Assembly (NCBI RefSeq): GCF_030503895.2
Contig: NZ_CP129970.2
Span: 1,676,001 to 1,740,000, forward strand
Direction: 5' to 3'
DNA length: 64,000 nucleotides
DNA from: Marivirga arenosa
GTDB taxonomy: Bacteria; Bacteroidota; Bacteroidia; Cytophagales; Cyclobacteriaceae
Below the pieces are notes generated by a model. That model did no database searches, was not told the DNA's origin, and saw only the letters and a program-made list of their open reading frames with translations. Each line of letters starts with the position of its first letter. The first letter of the stretch is position 1. This document shows, one piece after another, positions 63,314 to 64,000 of the stretch. The translations under genes were made by a program, and so were the position numbers.

Positions 63314-64000
63314 ATGAGGAAACCTTCAATTAAACTATGGATGAGTTTCTTGTTAGCTTTCTGCTGTTATTTTACAGTAGTTGCTCAACAAGTAGACTTA
63401 GAGAAATTAAAAGGCATTGATGTTCGCAGTATCGGACCAGCCGGTATGAGTGGACGTATTACAGCCATTGATGTGGTGCATGATAACCCACAAGTAATGT
63501 ATGTAGGCTCAGCTTCTGGTGGCCTTTGGAAATCAGAAAGCGGAGGAGTAGACTGGGAACCAGTCTTCGATGAAGAACAAATTTTATCAATTGGAGCAGT
63601 AGCTATTCAGCAGGATAATCCGGATGTGATCTGGGTTGGGACTGGTGAAGGTAATCCAAGAAATAGTTCTAATGGAGGTTATGGCTTATACAAATCAATG
63701 GATGGTGGTAAAAGCTGGAAATTGATGGGCCTAGAAAAGACTCGCAATATTCATAGAATCAGAATTGACCCGAGCAATCCCAATACGGTTTATGTAGGTG
63801 CTATCGGTTCACCCTGGGGAGAGCATCCTGAAAGAGGTGTTTTCAAAACCACTGATGGCGGTAAAAGCTGGACGAAAAGCTTATTTGTAGATAATAAAAC
63901 CGGTGTTGCGGAACTGATTATGGATCCTAATAATCCGAATAAGTTATTTGCAGCCATGTGGGAACACAGAAGAAAGCCATGGACTTTCACTTCTGGTGGT
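63314..64000 (+). CDS. Exported BNR/sortilin-like repeat protein, cut by window edge
   Basis: The frame begins at ATG 63314 and runs open to the right edge (229 codons). A signal peptide (about 1-25, ending YFTVVAQ) leads into VDLEKLKGIDVRSIGPAGMSGRI and repeated Asp-box-like units: SASGGLWKSESGGVDWEPV, GYGLYKSMDGGKSWKLMGLEKT and RGVFKTTDGGKSWTKSLFVD. This pattern is that of VPS10/sortilin or glycosyl-hydrolase-like BNR propellers common in Bacteroidota, usually about 1000 residues. Substrate unknown. The long leader with the nested repeat lies upstream. Confidence 0.88.
   Translation, partial: MRKPSIKLWMSFLLAFCCYFTVVAQQVDLEKLKGIDVRSIGPAGMSGRITAIDVVHDNPQVMYVGSASGGLWKSESGGVDWEPVFDEEQILSIGAVAIQQDNPDVIWVGTGEGNPRNSSNGGYGLYKSMDGGKSWKLMGLEKTRNIHRIRIDPSNPNTVYVGAIGSPWGEHPERGVFKTTDGGKSWTKSLFVDNKTGVAELIMDPNNPNKLFAAMWEHRRKPWTFTSGG

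Noticed and set aside
1-64000. CRISPR arrays, rRNA genes, prophage, biosynthetic clusters or defence islands
   Set aside because: None of their repeats, genes or gene combinations were seen.

Overview
The window looks like a chromosomal segment of an AT-rich member of the Bacteroidota, most likely a marine Cytophagales bacterium such as a Marivirga relative (inference from protein character; no 16S gene is present). Signs of the phylum are promoters of the form TTTG-N19/20-TANNTTTG, an almost total absence of Shine-Dalgarno sites, a MurF-alanine racemase fusion, a TonB receptor with a carboxypeptidase-like N-terminal domain, imelysin and DUF4856 lipoproteins, and many PAS-rich kinases with stand-alone receiver proteins. 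No rRNA operon, prophage, CRISPR array or intact transposon was seen. No gap between genes exceeds 300 bases.

Layout. 1-1508: divergent cysC (cut by the left edge) and cysQ, sulfate assimilation. 1562-4134: two YceI-family secreted proteins around an outer-membrane porin. 4388-8176: a membrane GAF sensor, then a NatAB-like ABC exporter. 8233-13607: two small hypothetical genes, murF-alr, a coiled-coil/SPOR-like protein and fumC, all on the minus strand. 13790-20133: a small membrane ORF, then a four-gene operon (DUF4856 lipoprotein, imelysin lipoprotein, HTTM membrane protein, TonB receptor) behind a palindrome-rich promoter, probably for iron or another metal. 20141-28980: TrmH-type methylase, mutS, a pair of DnaA boxes, a cluster of a kinase-less PAS/DHp protein, a MORN-like protein and two paralogous barrels, and a fatty acid desaturase. 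29056-29689: tRNA-Gly, tRNA-Leu, a GIY-YIG nuclease and tRNA-Asn. 29953-34247: Hsp20, an HtrA protease, an ALDH7-type dehydrogenase and a receiver protein.

34326-46843: an unrecognised helical protein, a lipoprotein glycosidase, then a minus-strand signalling cassette (a 1283-residue kinase with seven PAS domains and one GAF domain, a receiver, a receiver-PAS-DHp protein with no ATPase domain, and another receiver) that may form a multi-step phosphorelay, followed by a polytopic membrane protein and a TPR protein. 46921-48451: rpsU, xerC and hpf. 48595-57614: lipoproteins, tag, an SDR, a CPXCG zinc-ribbon protein, a lipid kinase, an App1-type phosphatase, a 1-Cys peroxiredoxin and cysS. 57766-62552: the translation/transcription operon rimP-nusA-infB. 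The right edge holds an NTF2-like protein, a nested palindromic repeat and the start of a BNR-repeat secreted protein.

The most interesting signals are in control regions. The rimP-nusA-infB leader carries a 14-codon ORF that runs across an intrinsic terminator and ends in an ATGA overlap with the rimP start, a layout suited to translation-coupled attenuation. rpsU carries a strong Shine-Dalgarno in a phylum that normally does not use one, fitting bS21 autoregulation. The HTTM/imelysin/TonB operon has several TTAGA/TCTAA operator-like repeats around its promoter.
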